DNA from: Allodiplogaster sudhausi
Taxonomy: Eukaryota; Nematoda; Chromadorea; Rhabditida; Diplogasteridae
DNA length: 64,000 bases
Assembly: GCA_945643635.1 (NCBI GenBank)
Contig: CALZFC010000166.1
Span: forward strand, 1 to 64,000
Direction: 5' to 3'
Numbering within the stretch: position 1 is the first letter of the stretch; the number at the start of each line of letters is the position of its first letter. The position numbers and the translations under genes were made by a program. Shown here piece by piece: positions 63,401 to 64,000 of this stretch. Below the pieces are notes generated by a model. It saw nothing but the letters and a program-made list of their open reading frames with translations, was not told the origin of the DNA and ran no database searches.

Positions 63401-64000
63401 CTACAGCCATTTCTAAGAGGAGCAGAGAATTAGTGTTGGTAGTTGCAAGACACTGAATGTATGTATGTACATAGAGATCCCAGGTGTAACCAAAAATGTA
63501 CAAGGATTTAAGATAATATGGGCATGAGCAGTGTTGAATTCCTGTTTTTGGCATGACAAAGAAGAGAGAAAAGCAGGAAATTTCATGAAAAAAGTCCAGC
63601 CTACAGCCATTTTAAAGAGGGACAGAGAATTAGTGTTGGCAGTTGCAAGACACTGAATGTATGTATGTACATAGAGATCCCAGGTGTAACCGAAAATGTA
63701 CAAGGTTTTAAGATAATATGGGCATGAGCAGTGTTGAATTCCTGTTTTTGGCATGACAAAGAAGAGAGAAAAGCAGGAAATTTCATGAAAAAAGTCCAGC
63801 CTACAGCCATATTAAAGAGGGACAGAGAATTAGTGTTGGTAGTTGCAAGACACTGAATGTATGTATGTACATAGAGATCCCAGGTGTAACCAAAAATGTA
63901 CAAGGATTTAAGATAATATGGGCATGAGCAGTGTTGAATTCCTGTTTTTGGCATGACAAAGAAGAGAGAAAAGCAGGAAATTTCATGAAAAAAGTCCAGC
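57416..64000 (+). repeat. Right-end satellite domain with 400-bp dimers and an 1800-bp unit
   Basis: Nearly all units are exactly 200 bp. A 400-bp dimer alternating CCATATT/GTTGGTAG with CCATTTT/GTTGGCAG is common, and the dimer starting near 59466 is repeated at 59866. Sites at 61456/63256, 61754/63554, 61954/63754 and 62154/63954 give an 1800-bp nine-monomer repeat. Domain-specific variants are ACCGAAAATG with AAGGTTTTAAG (60292, 61092, 61489 and onward), TTTTTACCATGAC (59547, 59947, 61346, 63146), GAATGAATGTATG (60456, 61256, 63056), GAGAAAAAACAGG, and CCATTTCTAAGAGG (61609, 62809, 63409). The window ends inside a monomer. Confidence 0.93.

Noticed and set aside
1..64000. CRISPR-like or bacterial tandem repeat
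   Set aside because: Units are contiguous with no unique spacers, 200 bp long, with HOR structure and a eukaryotic-type MITE.

Overview
The whole window lies inside one eukaryotic satellite DNA array. A 200-bp AT-rich monomer (about 37.5% GC) is repeated head to tail, always in the same orientation, roughly 315-320 times. Neither edge reaches unique sequence, so the array is longer than 64 kb. I see no credible protein gene, rRNA, tRNA or CRISPR. The many 60-180 codon open frames, mostly on the minus strand, are the same stretches of the monomer read again and again: 200 is not a multiple of 3, so the frame changes with every unit. The organism cannot be named from this. A long, homogenised satellite with higher-order repeats (HORs) and a TTAA-target miniature transposon points to an animal. 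The transposon ends match the TTAAAGGRR terminal motif that I know from the T2-type MITEs of Xenopus and that resembles ends common in fish elements, so a vertebrate such as an amphibian or fish is a weak guess.

Layout. 1-7.5 kb: diverged monomers, with many single-base indels in the first ~5 kb, containing a ~2.56-kb duplication. 7.5-13.6 kb: the only non-satellite DNA, three copies (7764-8047, 12353-12642, 13334-13617) of a ~285-bp inverted-repeat element in the TTAA of the satellite, next to degenerate truncated monomers. 13.6-42 kb: homogenised monomers mixed with a 184-185-bp monomer that lacks 15 bp, organised into HORs (965 bp x4 at 19.0-22.9 kb; about 2.52 kb at 30.5-36.0 kb; a block recurring near 17, 28, 37 and 41 kb). 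42-58 kb: almost only 199/200-bp monomers in HORs of 799, 996, 999, 1399 and 1798 bp. 58-64 kb: 400-bp dimers and an 1800-bp unit that use variants otherwise seen only at the left end of the window.

Reading it together. Length and sequence variants of one monomer have been shuffled and re-amplified by unequal exchange or gene conversion. The transposon most likely jumped in once and was then copied with the array, so it serves as an internal tracer. Architecture, length and short dyads fit a centromeric or pericentromeric satellite, but nothing in the sequence proves that role. The points most worth checking are the TTAA element (with an unusual pair of p53-type decamers and preserved CpGs in an otherwise CpG-poor array), the layered arrangement of monomer variants, and whether the indel-rich left end is real or an assembly artefact.
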